From assembly GCA_050084515.1 (NCBI GenBank), contig CM114272.1:10230001-10294000 (forward strand): DNA of 64,000 nucleotides, in the 5' to 3' direction. The notes under the pieces were generated by a model. The model did no database searches and was not told the origin of the DNA. It saw only the letters and a program-made list of their open reading frames with translations. The position numbers and the translations under genes are program-made. This DNA comes from Blasia pusilla (lineage: Eukaryota > Marchantiophyta > Marchantiopsida > Blasiales). How positions within the stretch are numbered: the first letter of the stretch is position 1; each line of letters starts with the position of its first letter. Below are positions 21,642 to 34,975 of the stretch, in pieces.

Positions 21642-24600
21642 TCAGGTGGTAGGTCGAGTCATTGTGGACAATCCCCGGCCATGAGAAGGCAGGCTCTCAA
21701 ATGCATCCACACCTACAACATCACATGGATCATCAGTAAGACGGCCGTTTTTTTACTCGGCACACAGACCCAAAGAATTTACCAAGGATTGAGACTCCCC
21801 TTCATCAACACACTATAAATACGTTTTCCAATTCATGATCCTAAGAGAGCTTCAACAGATCAAAACAGGCAGTCAGGTTTTCAACAGTTTCATCTCAACA
21901 AGGGTACTGGAATGAAAAATTTTCATCCTGCATAGGGCAAAAAGAGGGAGATCATACATACCACTTAAATCCTCATCGATCTCCACCACAGGCTTTCCCT
22001 TCACTGCCTCAGATCCGGCAATTCCAATGCAAGTGAATAGAGATTCGTCATCCAAAGATAAGTGATTGTAAGCATTATATATATCGTCCGCAGTTGCCAC
22101 TTCATATAGATAGGGAAGATCCCTTATGCAGCCCACATCCTGCAAACCGTATGTAAATTATCTGTTATCCTCTGATGTAACTCCATGACTGCATACAAAA
22201 TCTAACCACCAGCTTGAACATTGAATTAGGCACTTAGAACTGAGACAAAAATGCCAGGACTGCAAGACCACAGAAGAGTAATATGACGAGACCCATTGGT
22301 TTTTCAACAAGCTCTGGCCCCTGCTTGACTTTACCCTGAAGATTCCTTGCACAGAACTCCCTTTTTTCATCAGAGCAACCATACAAACTCTGAGCACTTG
22401 AAACAATTGCATCCCTTTAGACTGCACATCACTTTCATTTGTGGCTAAAAGCATTTACACACAATGATTACCATACTATATGGCCTTGTATCTCTTTCAT
22501 GCATCAATAAAAGTGCTCACCTTTCTACTCACAGATGGAGCTTGAAGGTGCGTTAGTAATCCCAACCAGTAGGTGTTGTCTTTAGAATCAGACTCATGTC
22601 TCATCATCAGCGTTCTTTTAGCCTGCACATTCATGTCATCCATCACTATTGAAGGTCAACCAACAATTTCACAGAAACAGGCCATCCTCATACTCATTCT
22701 CATTCTGGATTGTGATGAATGAAGAGTACAGTAACTTAACAGAAAAATCCCTACACAAGGCACAAGACTTTGGGATCAGGGCAACCTGACCAAAAGATAA
22801 ACAGAAATATGACACACATGACTGCATGACAAGGGTACAAAGTGCACACCCGATCAAGCTCCCGCTGGTTGACCCGGCTTCCATGCAGCCCTCTTAGTAC
22901 ATTCAATGATGCTTCAACTGCTTGTTGAATCTGTGACAAGGAACCCAAACTGTGTAAGATAGCCACATCCACAAGACATGTGTGTCTACAAGTCATTCCA
23001 GAGTTCCTTCTGTGACACTTAAGAATTCCATGCAAGAATATTTCACACGACCTGACTCAGAGATGACGAGTGACTCCAGGAAAAAAGATTTGAGCAAACG
23101 ATCACCTTGGCAGGAGTTGATGTGACTGAAATAACAAACCAGCCTGCCTTCAAGCGATCAAATAAACTAAGCTCAAACGAAACATCATATGTCAATCCTA
23201 AAGCATCCCTCACTGTGGTAAATAACCTGCATGAAAACAACACGGATTTATCAATTAAATTTCACACAACCATCAACTGAATAGCAAACTTGTTCACCAT
23301 TATTAGTAAGAAGCTAAATTTATGAAATCAGCTCTTTGCAACGACTCTCTAAATCATGTCTACCTTTCATGAATCACCACATGAACCCCAATAACAAATA
23401 GAGTTTTGAGTATTAACAACTGGCTTCACTGGAAACCCTTACAAACTTGGCAAAACATGCTATCAAATTAGAAAAAACCCAAACAGACAATGGTACTAGG
23501 ATAAACAATCTGAAGCTAACTGGAAACACAACCTTTTAGTATGTACTGAAAACTCAATCAAACTCCTTTGGTCCCCCGCTGCATTGCCCTTGCTTACCTG
23601 GCATTAATTATTTCTGCCAAGAGAGTCATTGCAACTGAGCCATAAAGTGGATGCCTCCTTCTTTTCCAGCATAGAATACCTTCATTGTCTTTCACCACTT
23701 CCACCCCAGGTGGAGCCAGATTGCCTGCTTGGTCTTCTGCGCATGCCCCAGGGCTTGGATAGCATCAGCAACTTCCTCTCAACTTGGAATCAGAATCACT
23801 ACAGGGGAATCTTCCAGAGATCTACCAGGAAATCCTCACGCTCACTACTTGTGATCCACCTTGCCTACAACTATCTAAAACTTGTCGATTCAAGCCCTTA
23901 TCCGGCAGTGAGATAGTGACTCACTTAAATATGTTTCTATAGCAGGCAATGTCTTCAACACAGGTCAGATACAAACAACTTTCATAGTCATAACTACATA
24001 TCACACACAGGAAGTGAACCTCCCACCCAAGCCACCAACAGGCATGCCTTTCAACAATCTTATGAGAGCTATTAAAGCCAGAGACTACAAAACAAGCAAC
24101 CTACTATAGTGAAGGGAATCCTGCATTTAGAGGGCGTAGCTCTTAAGTATAGAATGGGTATCTGTATCTACTTCTACATTTCTGGTAGAAGTCAGTATTC
24201 AAATTGAGTTTTGATTAAAGTACTCTACCTGACAGAGAAGGTGGAACTGGTTCAATAAGAGTGTTTAAATCTCTCCCATCAGCAGTAAATCCCCATCTAT
24301 TAGGGGCTGCACCCGCTATGTAAGCGCATGCTCTTTCATCTGTGTCCTTCAGAAAGACCTGAAAACCAAAAACCCCCATAGGCAACCAAATGCTCAGTCA
24401 CCAACTTCCAGTAAAACTAGCAAACTAGAAAGCTCATGCTGTCGATCTCCCTGCCAAAATAAAAAATTCGTTTCAAAGATTTCAATTCACAGAACCACGA
24501 GACTAGATCACACAAGCTGAAACCTGCCACCCAGCTCTCCAAGTCGCACCTTCTGATGTCGCATATCTAGAGCAGGAGAAGGGTCGATGACCACAGGTTT

Positions 24601-27600
24601 TTCTCTGGCTTCAAATTCTTTTCGTGTTGTAAGGTCACTCTCAGCGGTGACTGTCCCAATGTAATCTAGTAGGCATGACTCAACCTCCTCCTCTGTAAAA
24701 TCCCCCACAACACAAACCTGCCAGTAGCAAGTACACATTCTCAGTTTCTGTGTCATTCTCATTATCAATTACAAGCTAGTTTCAGATTTGCCTGTTGTAC
24801 ACCCAAACCAAACCATGTACAATACTTGAGATGAGATCTAAAATGAATCACATACCTCCATATTACCAGAGACTAGCTGCTTCATCACTGCCTCCCTGAC
24901 CATAGGCAGTGTGAGCTTTTCAATTGCCTGTGCTGATGGCTCGATGAAACGTTCTTCTCCTTTAAACATAGCTCTCATGAGCCTGTGTGCAGTGGCTCGC
25001 TCTAAACTCTTGGGCATTGACCGATAATGCGATAGGTACAGCTGTTTAGCTCGATCCAAAGCATCTTCAAGCCAAACATTGTGCTGCATACGACCAGAAA
25101 ATGGAGTTTGATAAGTTCCATCTAAAGATTACATTCGAGAAAGCCATTAGAGATCCCTTGTGAGGTAACTGTTACATTCTATTTCAGAACCAACTCAATC
25201 ACTTTTCTAGCATATTAAGAACACAGATGTCACCTTTACCTTCAACCCAGATTCTGCCCCCAATCTTATCCCTTTTTAAGAGCTGAACCAATACAATTCA
25301 TTTGTAAACACAGGTATACTCTTCTATGTTTAGACCCGTTCTGCATCAATCCAGTTCCTTTCCAAAAGCGACTGGACCTACAAAAAAGCTTTTTGATATG
25401 ATCCACAATGCTTGGAGCCTCCTTCATTCCAAGAAGAAGCTACAAGTCACACTTTGGCATTGCTCTTCTTGAATATGTTCCTTATTGATGGTGCGGCACA
25501 AAAAGTCTTGCAGGAATTTGTCCAATACTCCAGGTAAGCAGATTCCGTCTTCTTTTATCAATTGTAAGATCATATTTTAAGCATGTTAACAACCTAGACT
25601 TTTCAAGATATCATGATCACAAAACAAACTGTACCTGATATAAATCCATGCCAAACTTTCACTCCCCTGGTTTCCAATTTAAAGTAAAATGAGTGAAGTG
25701 GAGCTAATACCTCAAGCACCATATGTAATAGCTGAAAAGTGGCACGCATACCCCCATCGCGGAGAGTAAAATGGAAATCCATACACATGAATTCCTCATC
25801 AGCTTCTAGTACACAATTAATCAGATTGCCTACACAAAAAAGTTCAACCTGCATAGCAACCCACATCCACATATGAGAACAACACCTGCAAAAGATTGGC
25901 CAAGATAGAGCGTTTGTCGCACCTACTCGACGAGAACATAAAGCTATCCAACAAAGTTAAACCCTAGACAGTTTTGGAAATTTTAAAAACTGCTGAGAAG
26001 CACTGGGAACACAAGGGGTCCAGTAACATTGGGAAAAAATGAACTCGTGAAGGGGGTTTGCATGAGAGCCAAGGAAAAAGGAGATTCAAATGACCCACAC
26101 AGGTACCTGTTCTCTAGAGAAAGCACCCACAGCACCACCTTCACTGAGAGTCCGCACGCCAACCGCAACAGCTCCACTTGCATCTGGGGTTTCCCTTGCC
26201 CTTCCTCCAGCAACTACTAGCCGCATCACACCTCCTTTTGCTTCATTCTGTGTGGTCTGCCCACCCAAGAGTGGGTTGTGAGTCAGTGTGCCTTCAGCAA
26301 AATTGGTCACACGCAACGCTGCCTCTGGGACAAAGCCGAGTATACACGTGCTTGGCAATCAGATACATCAGTTTGCAACAAAAAACGGGAAATACCTTGT
26401 AGTTTACACGAATGCCATTTGAAAGACGGCGTTGAATTACACCAGTTGCACTGTCTACATGCTTCAGCAGTTTTCCTGGCTCAGTGACACTGACGAATGA
26501 TGGTTGTCGCTTCAATCTTAGGGCTGCTAATTGGAGAGGAGAAACTAGTTCTTTTGGTACCTCCAACTGCATCCGATCACACAAACTAATGGTCAGAATC
26601 AGAAAAACAGGTCAAAATTGCACCCACCTCCAGATTTCACAAAACAGGGAGTGGAATGTAGGAAGAACTTCATAAAAACAGTGGTCTAAAATTACCCACA
26701 AGATCCAATAGTGAACTCGTTTCCACCCAGATAATTGCACATTGCAGATAACTCATGAAAATATAATTATGGGAAGGTACCTCCGGTTCTGGAGCCAATG
26801 GTTCATTTAGCCCAACCAAGATTGCATCAAGTATGGCCGCAGGAGTAATATCAAATTGTTTGTCACCCACACCATCAACATGCAAAGATTTTGGCACACA
26901 GGCAACAATTGCAGCCGGCAAGGGAGCTGTATGCTTCCCAAAATCAGCTATGTAATTAAGCATTGAGGATGCAGCTGCATTAACCTGCCATCTCCAGTAA
27001 AGAAAACCATTAATATTTTTGTTACTTCAAGCAAGTAAAAAACTGACTTGAATGAGTTTCCTTAATATCTTACTCACATCTTCAAGAGTCACAGTCTCTG
27101 CCACTGCCATGAGACTTTCATGTCCCTGCTGTTGGTCCATGACAGTGTGTCCAAGGGCATCGCTCTCCATAATGAAGTCAAGATTGTCCACAGAAGGGAC
27201 ATTATCAATCATTGCAGCCAGGTGTTCACTGTCCTTGAGAAGTGCATTCAAGTAGCGAGCTAGCTCTCCTCTTGTAACCCCAAACTCCTTCAGTCTCCGA
27301 ACCTACAAAATTTGCAATCATATGTTATCATGCAAATTATGTCTAACCGTCTCAGATCTCATCCTTGAAATCCAACCTCTACTGTAAACTATACGGCACA
27401 AACTTACACATAACAACCTATGGTTAAACTGAAATCAAAACAGGGAAACATGCCTACTTTATGATTCTATTGTTCCTGGAAATAACCTATTATCTAATAA
27501 GTACAAAGATCTTAAAAGTCGTACACGGTCCTAAACGGCTCAGCACTGAGTCCGCTTCTCTGCAACATCATACTACATCACCTCGACGAATTTGAGTTGA

Positions 27601-30600
27601 AACTTCATGATCGATTTAACAAGGGCAAAAGTAGAAAAAAAGGAAATTGGTACAAACCTCTTGGACTCCCACTTTGACTGCACCCTCCCAATGCCTTGGC
27701 TCTGCTGTGATGGTAAGAGTGCTCACAGCACAACCCTCTCTTCCTGAATCACTGTGATCAAGCTCTATTGCATTGAATGGTGGATTTGCACTCTGATCAA
27801 GTCACAGGAACAAGAGGAGAAAATAACAAGATGTAAATGAATCAGACGAGCATTGCGCTACATTTTAATACCAATCAGACGAGTGGGAAGAGGAGGCAGT
27901 TCAACAAACTCGTATGCACTACTATCCATTAAGGCAACAACCGGCTAGATTAACTACCCTGGAGATTCTAACCTAACCTTCAGGTCTATGAGTGGAGGTT
28001 AAGACTTGAAGGCTCAGCTTGATGTAAAGATTCTGTGCCCCAACAAGAACAAGACGTTTCAACAATAATCCCAAGTGTCAAGGCTTACCTTATAACGTGT
28101 GTTGATTCGAAATTGCAATGTAGATAGAACTATCCTCCGCATCAATACATCACGCAAATCTGAGTATACATGCACCTTTTGAACAGGAGTCTGTAAAGCG
28201 AGAGAAACTTGAAATCAGAACAATCCCTTCACCTCTGCAAGCAAGAGTACATTTTCAGCTGTCCCAGATCAGTTCTCTCACCTTCAAACTAGAAGACTAA
28301 TGCATTACAGAGTCAAAATTATCTATAATCATTCTAGATGAGTCATCTTTGATAAGATTATGTCTACATTCTCTTGAAAGCATACAAGATGCAATAGTCA
28401 TTGTGTCGGGACATGACACACAATATGCAGTTGTTGTATGGAGATCGGGTTTACCTTGCAAAACAGACTTATCGAAAAGTTTTGCAGGAGTTCATGCTGG
28501 AACACAAAAGGCTGCTTGAGTTCCACAGGAATTCCCGGGACTGAAAACTCATGCTGCACAGGAGGCCTCAATGAATGTCTTTCCTTCAATACTGGAAGTG
28601 AGGAAACTGTCGATTCCCCAGCAGCAGGTTCCACAGCTGAGGGTGTCAAACTAAACTGTGCCTGTAATTTCCACAAACAATTCATCCACCATTAAAGTAA
28701 ATTTCTGTGCCTTTCACCTAAATCTTTTCTAATTCTTGTTTCAGTTTCCACAAACAGCAAACCCTCAGGGAAGATAGGGATAATGCCTGGGTTATCCATC
28801 CTGAAGAAAATCACACATGGGTCCCATAAATCTGAGTTGTTTCATTTGTTTCCAGGGCATCAGAAGACGTTAGTTCTGCTTCAACCGATGACTGTCCACA
28901 TGTAGCATGCACATGACCTCTCCAGTGATTGACTATTGCAGATATGCATTTGGAATTTTACCTCTATCATCTGAAGTGTTCGACTGACGCTGCCAATATC
29001 TCCAACAATGAACAGAGTTGCATTTGCAGGAAAATACCAGCGCTCATGGAAAGCTTTTATAGTTTCAGGATCCCACTTCTGTATCTGCTCTTCGAGACCA
29101 ATTGGGAATCTATAGCCCAATAAATTTTCTGAATGTAGCTGCTGTAAGAGCTGCACATTGAGGACAGAATTGGATTAGGCAAGGAAATGGAACCTCTTTT
29201 TGGCTACCCAGCACTCTATACTACATGAGATTCTAAAACTTCTAGTCCCACCAGGTCACATTATCGATAATTTAAAGAGAACCTGTCTCAAGTCGGACCT
29301 CGGAAGCATCACAACAGGTTCTACCATACTTTAAATCAACCTCCACGCACGAAACGTACATACACATTGTTGTTTGTGGCCATAATCATAATAAAGCCTC
29401 CTGGGTCCACCTCTGCTCAGGTGTTGGACATCATGTTATACCAGCCATGATCATTACCTGACAATCAACCCTGTATTCAATCGTATTCATCATCTGCAGC
29501 TCAGACAAGACAGCTCGTCTCTCCTTCTCGACACGTGAAGGGAGAAATTTTGGCTTGAATGCAATCTGCAACAAATACCAGAATCAAAAAATGTTGTACT
29601 GTACCAAATTTGCCTAAGCTGCCTGCCAACCAACCCCAACAGTACCAACTCAATCTCATGAAACCATTGTCCACCCACCTCATGCAGAGCTTCAAGCACA
29701 AGCGGCAGCAACAGTTCATTTGAGCCCTGCCATGGCAAGTCATACACCCCAACTGACATCAGATATCAAGCTCCAAAATATATCTCAAGCTTCCAGTAAC
29801 TGACTATGGGGTTGTCTTATGTCATGGATTCTCCTGATAGCTCCAGCCTAGTGATTAAGGAAACCTTGGTGGAGGTGGTGACAAACCTGAGCTGTAACAG
29901 GGGAATGGACATGGAATACAGTGTGGTGAAAATCCGTGTAAGCATTTGAACGGGCACCAGTTCCAAGTAGCTTTTCTCTCTTTTTGCTTCCAAGGAAAGC
30001 AACATGTTCTATCATATGCGCTATTCCCTGTTCATCTTCTCTTTCATCAACTGATCCCACATGCATCTCCATATGTGCTTCAAATCTGTAACAAGATCAA
30101 CTTATTAGCAACTTGGAATAAACGGAGGTGGCCTTCTTCTAGTTATGAAATATTAAAACTCACACAAGTGTACAGGTCGAGAGCTAAAGATTTAGTTAAC
30201 TTCATACCGATTGGGGGGGACCTTATTGGGAAGGATGACGTAGCGGAGACCATTCTTTAGCTGTCCTCGATGGAGCTTGGGATGAGAGGGCAGCTTTGAT
30301 TGCAAGAAGTCTTCCACATCAACAGACCTTTCCAATGCCCTATCAAGATAATACTTCTCTTCACTCTCACGAACTCCTTCCTCTGGCATCCATGTGAGAT
30401 TAGCCGCATGAGGTTCATTGTGTCCTGTTGATGCTCGTGCTGTAGCAGCTCTTTTGGACCAAACCTGTAAGGTGAATTCGCATCCCTTAAATAGGCTTCA
30501 AGTAAACCCAAGCTTTAAATACAGGCCTTAGACAGAAAGCGCTCTCAAACCTTTCCTGCCGTGAAACTTAGGTAGACAACTGAACTCTTTCATATACTGT

Positions 30601-31668
30601 CATCTGAAGCTCAAAGCGGTCCAATACTCACCATTCCAGGCGTGATGCAACCATCTGAGGATCGCAACCTGATACCACCAACTGATCGGTTTCTACTTTG
30701 TACCAGAATTCCTTCCCTTGGAAACTTTCTTGACAACTCTCCTGGTGCCTCTAATGACCCAAATCTACAACTCAGCGAGTATCTCCCAAGAGCTCGGCGT
30801 GCATACGTCTTTGATGTGGGAGCCATAAACTCTTCATACGCGCCACCATTTAGCCTGGTAATAGGACACCCTTTGAGAGATACCAATCCCTTTGAAGCTT
30901 GATCTTCCCCTTGAAGCCATCTGTGTGATAATGAAGACATGATTCATACGGATTCCAAAGTAAACTCAAAGTGGTTTTTAGAAAGTTTGCTGGAAACCCC
31001 ACACAAATTTTCGACCGACTGCTTAGTACTTGGTTGATCACAATTACGTTGAGGCTTCATACAATATCATACAAGGCCAACGCGAGAGTTTTGACAAACA
31101 ATAGACTCTCCGATAATTGAAATCAGTGAGGAACTCAACCCAACAAATATCAGCTCTTTTAACGTTCTAGATGTTCGATTTCCCCGTTCTGACGATTTAC
31201 TTATAACCCTCATTCAACTTGACTTCATCATCGTCTCAGCCACCAAGTTCCCAAGATCATCCTCACAACATACATAGTGTATAGTTGAGGCAACTACAGA
31301 AAAGTCCAAATCCCTAACCCAACCTAATTCAAAAGTGTCCCAGCTCGATCCGACTTATTATTGAGCTTCCACGCCCAAAGTAAAAAGTCTAACGTTTGTA
31401 CAAGTTTCCTGAGCAAATTCTCTCACTCAGTTACACATCAGGAAGCACGGACATCCCACCTGAGTCTGGAAGCTGAGAGGTGGCAAACCCGTCGTCCTCG
31501 TCTAGGTTTGATAGGTGAGGGAGCGGAAAGGCAACCAGGGCAAACCAGGGCTGCGGCGGGCACGGAGACGGAAAGAGCATGCATGCTTCCTTTCCTTCCA
31601 GCTCGGTCTGATGTGCCGCAAAATAGAGAACCCGAAGACAAAGACCCAGCCACCAATGATGTGGTCAT
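21642..31668 (-). CDS. SPP: Stromal processing peptidase, M16 zinc metallopeptidase
   Basis: This is the chloroplast stroma enzyme that cleaves transit peptides from imported precursors. The 24 coding exons, from the 5' end, are: 31668-31460, 30920-30632, 30464-30208, 30085-29887, 29726-29679, 29565-29458, 29150-28962, 28661-28455, 28190-28089, 27792-27658, 27302-27078, 26984-26781, 26566-26396, 26256-26107, 25848-25711, 25083-24856, 24717-24550, 24358-24229, 23736-23598, 23226-23106, 22930-22850, 22622-22521, 22139-21962, 21712-21642. All introns are GT-AG, phases match, and the sum is 3,849 bases: 1,282 residues plus stop, close to the 1,265 of Arabidopsis. The inverted zinc site is H275-x-x-E278-H279, with the third ligand E356 exactly 76 residues on. 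The first exon is rich in Ser, Ala and Arg, as expected for a transit peptide. The C-terminus ends TMTRPTT, as in the family. Small exons and the first exon are the least certain. Confidence 0.93.
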
Positions 31669-32600
31669 CTTGTGCGTCCTTCTTCTTTGTACCCTTCACT
31701 ACTTCCCACCACGCGAGAATCCACGCTCTAATTTCTCCTACGAGTGCCGTTAACGACAGCTACTAAACTCCAGACCTTTCCTCTGACCAGCTCCAAGAAT
31801 TCTGAGCCTCACTCAACTTTCTCCTGTGCGACTATGGTCTGCTCCATTAACAATTTGATTCATACTGCTCCAATTCAAATTGTGCTCCTTTCCAACCAAG
31901 AATTAACCCGCAAAATCCCAAAACTTAGCCCTCCTTCTCTGCGAACCGCCTCCTCGCTCGAGGTTCGTGAAATCAACAAATACACCACTGAAGTCCTGTC
32001 AAACCCCAACTTCACATTTCAGCGCCGAAGGTGAAACCGCGCATCAAGCAAACTCACAGCACCGCCATTGATGCTCTCGCTCGTTCCCCCTGCCTTTAAT
32101 TCTAACGCTAACTACCAAACTGAACTATCTGAAACCGAGCAAACCACATGATCTAGCAATCCATCATAGAAATCTCGCACAAAACTGACGTACAGAGACG
32201 CTCAAGAATAATAGCCAAACAATCTTTTCGATTCTCGCAAAAGAGGAATGAAGAAAGAATTCCATAGCGCTCTAATACCTGGCTCTCGAAACTGACTGAG
32301 TCCTACTTCCAGAATCAAGGCAAACAATTACAACGCGCATGCAACGTAATCACGTAAACTAAAACTGTGCATCCAGAGAGACAGTGAATGAAGCGATTTA
32401 CTGTCCGCGGGAACCTATAGCGCCATGGAACTTCGACTCGCAGTTAGACAGGGAGAGAGACAGACAGAGAGAGAGACGTGGATTTTAGAATCCTTACAAA
32501 CTGCTGCCACAGATCCGGCTGAAATCGGAAGGCGTGAGGCTCTTCGAGAAGAGCCGTGAGTCAAGCAACTGCGACATAGGCAGATTTGACTACGCCTCAT
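31669..32600 (-). promoter_or_regulatory. Probable 5' leader and promoter of SPP
   Basis: This is the sequence directly upstream of the SPP start codon. It holds a GA-rich run (about 32,450-32,478, AGAGAGACAGACAGAGAGAG). GAGA tracts bind BBR/BPC factors in plants; their use here is an inference. I could not fix a transcription start or a TATA box. Confidence 0.4.
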
Positions 32601-34975
32601 CCATCGGTTTTGTTCCTAAACCTCGAAAGCGCACCAGCAGGCGCTCTCCGGAGGTGCAATCAACGCCTTCCGACACGCTTTATAGCTCCCCAAGCGCTCT
32701 GCCCTATCGCGGGTGACAGGGAACCCCCGGCCTGCTGCGCCCGCAACGATGTGGGCACGTGTCGACCGGGTAGGTTGCCTGCGTGGCTGTTATCCTCTCT
32801 CTTGCTCCGGAATCCGCAAGACTTCGTAGCAGACCCCACGATCGTGAAGATAAATCTTCATATCCTCTTTCACCACGGTGACTCGGGAGGGAGAGATCTA
32901 TGAGTACTTCTCTTGATGTGTGGCCGAGTTGTGTACTCAAGTTTGACATGTGTGTTCAGCTGATTCCATCGGCTACCTACACGCGAGGGTTCGTGACTAT
33001 CAATCAGTTTGAGTGTTACTTGTTGGAGCTTCTCACGGTCGCGGTCGTCTAAAAGTCCCGTCAAATGACTGTTGCGTATTAGACTGTGGCAGTACCCTTC
33101 ATAAACCTTATGGTGGTCTTGCTCCTTCTCTGCTGAAGTGTGGATTATAACCTAAACTCCTCAACTCTGTCCAGTTTTCGTCACGCACTTTGTGTTAGGC
33201 TCCCTCCTCAGCTACTTCCCTAGGGTTGCGTCCCTGGTGTAGCCCTCGTCAGGAGTGAGACCAGACGCCTAAGTAATTCTTTGCCCAACCAACCACTCGA
33301 TTAAAGCCTAGGAAGATAGGAGGGGAATGACTAGGCGTAATACACATTTTCTAGTATGCACGTTTATCTATGGAGAATTGGACAAAGTTAGATCAATTCA
33401 CATCACATGCAGGAAAGCCAACGCCCAGGGGAATAGGAACACAAGCCGGTGATGCGTAAAGGAGCGGGTGCGATCCTCGCAACTCGGAACTCGTGCGAAT
33501 CTCCACTATACCGAACAATTGCAAGTTGGACGGCCGTCAAACTACGTTCGGATACCACGGAAGAATTTTCTTCTATTCATCCACTGAGAAAGATACAGTT
33601 GCTTGCAAGGGCAGTCTGATTTGATGTTCTGGGCGCTTGGACGTACCATCGGTTACAGTTCTGGAGCTGGTGGGTATTAACCTTCTCTCCATCCGTGATG
33701 TCATTTCTCACACGTAGTTAACCCCCAAATAAGTTCCTACGCAACCAGTGACATGCGTCTGCTCCCTTTCCCATCATTCCACCCCGCAGGAGGCATTTAA
33801 GTACCTCCTCTGAATAAAATTATTATGAAAATGCCTCGAATTTTTGCCAGGGATGTGAAAATTACATGCGTGAGCGGTACTACGAGGTTTCAGAAATCAA
33901 ACCAGTATCAGTGACCATCAATCACATTTTGAATTGATGTTAAGAAAACAATTTCCAGCATGAAAACCTCAAATGACGTAGAAACAGCTTGATTTTTGTA
34001 TAGCGAGGGACGAGGGAACTACCATGCCCGGAAAACATGAGACCACAGCAATGCAGAGAAGACTCCACCCTTGTGAGGAGTAGTTCTCTCATGATGTGAC
34101 CGACCTCCTTTACCGAATAAAGTATGACTGGGGCTCCGCTGATATCCCCGTAAAAGTGAGGGCCTGAAATGGAAGCAGAACTGCCATCTAACTGACTTTT
34201 CTGAACGTGAGCGTAACCATAAAGAACTTCACGATGATCAGCGGGATTAGGAGTGAAAATTGAAACCAACCCACCTTGTGCTCTCCAGCTTTTCAGTTGA
34301 TATTTGAATATTCCACATGACTGCCAACAACACACGCAAACCTACAAGCAGTACAAAACTGAGGCACAAGTATATCCGTCTATTGCTGGCAGCACTGGGA
34401 AATATTTGACTTTTCCAGTTTACAATATGATCTATAAAGGAAACTCTCCTTAAGTGCTATTTCAACCTAAAGCACTAGCTAACCCAGACATAGTACCGTT
34501 GCCAACCATCACCCTTTCCAACTTTTGCCTACACTGACGCCCTTCTTTCCGGGCTCCTATCAACCACCTCTACTTGCACAATTTGCGTCTTACTGCATAA
34601 AAGAGGGAGAATTTGAATAAAACCTCTCCGTAAGCTTTTGAACACTACTACTCAGCCAACTTCTCAATTACTCCATGACTCACTCCACTCAATGGAGACC
34701 AAAGAAATATGTCAAGTGTGGAAAAGATGGGCAACTGCCTAACTTAAGATTTGACACTACCATCGATGCATTATTTCAACTCAATGTTTTACTTCAGCCT
34801 ACTCCAACGACTCTACTCCACAGCACAGCTATTAAGCAGAAGTAGCCAACGATATACAAAAGCACCTTATTTGCTTCGCCATCACAATCGCCCATTCTCA
34901 CAATAGCTTCTCCACCGTCTGGCTAGGACTAGTCCTCTCTTACAGTGTAAAGGTTCACCACGTGCACTCTATCCA
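32601..34975. other. Intergenic region between SPP and the MAPKKK
   Basis: Both neighbours run on the minus strand, so this holds the 3' untranslated region of the kinase (below 34,976) and distal upstream sequence of SPP. The open frame at 33,940-34,335 has no recognisable domain and lies where the 3' untranslated region is expected. A short inverted repeat, AGGAGG...CCTCCT, is at about 33,788-33,809. Confidence 0.45.

Noticed and set aside
33940-34335. Minus-strand open frame of 131 codons
   Set aside because: Lies in the expected 3' untranslated region of the kinase, with no domain and no coding signature.
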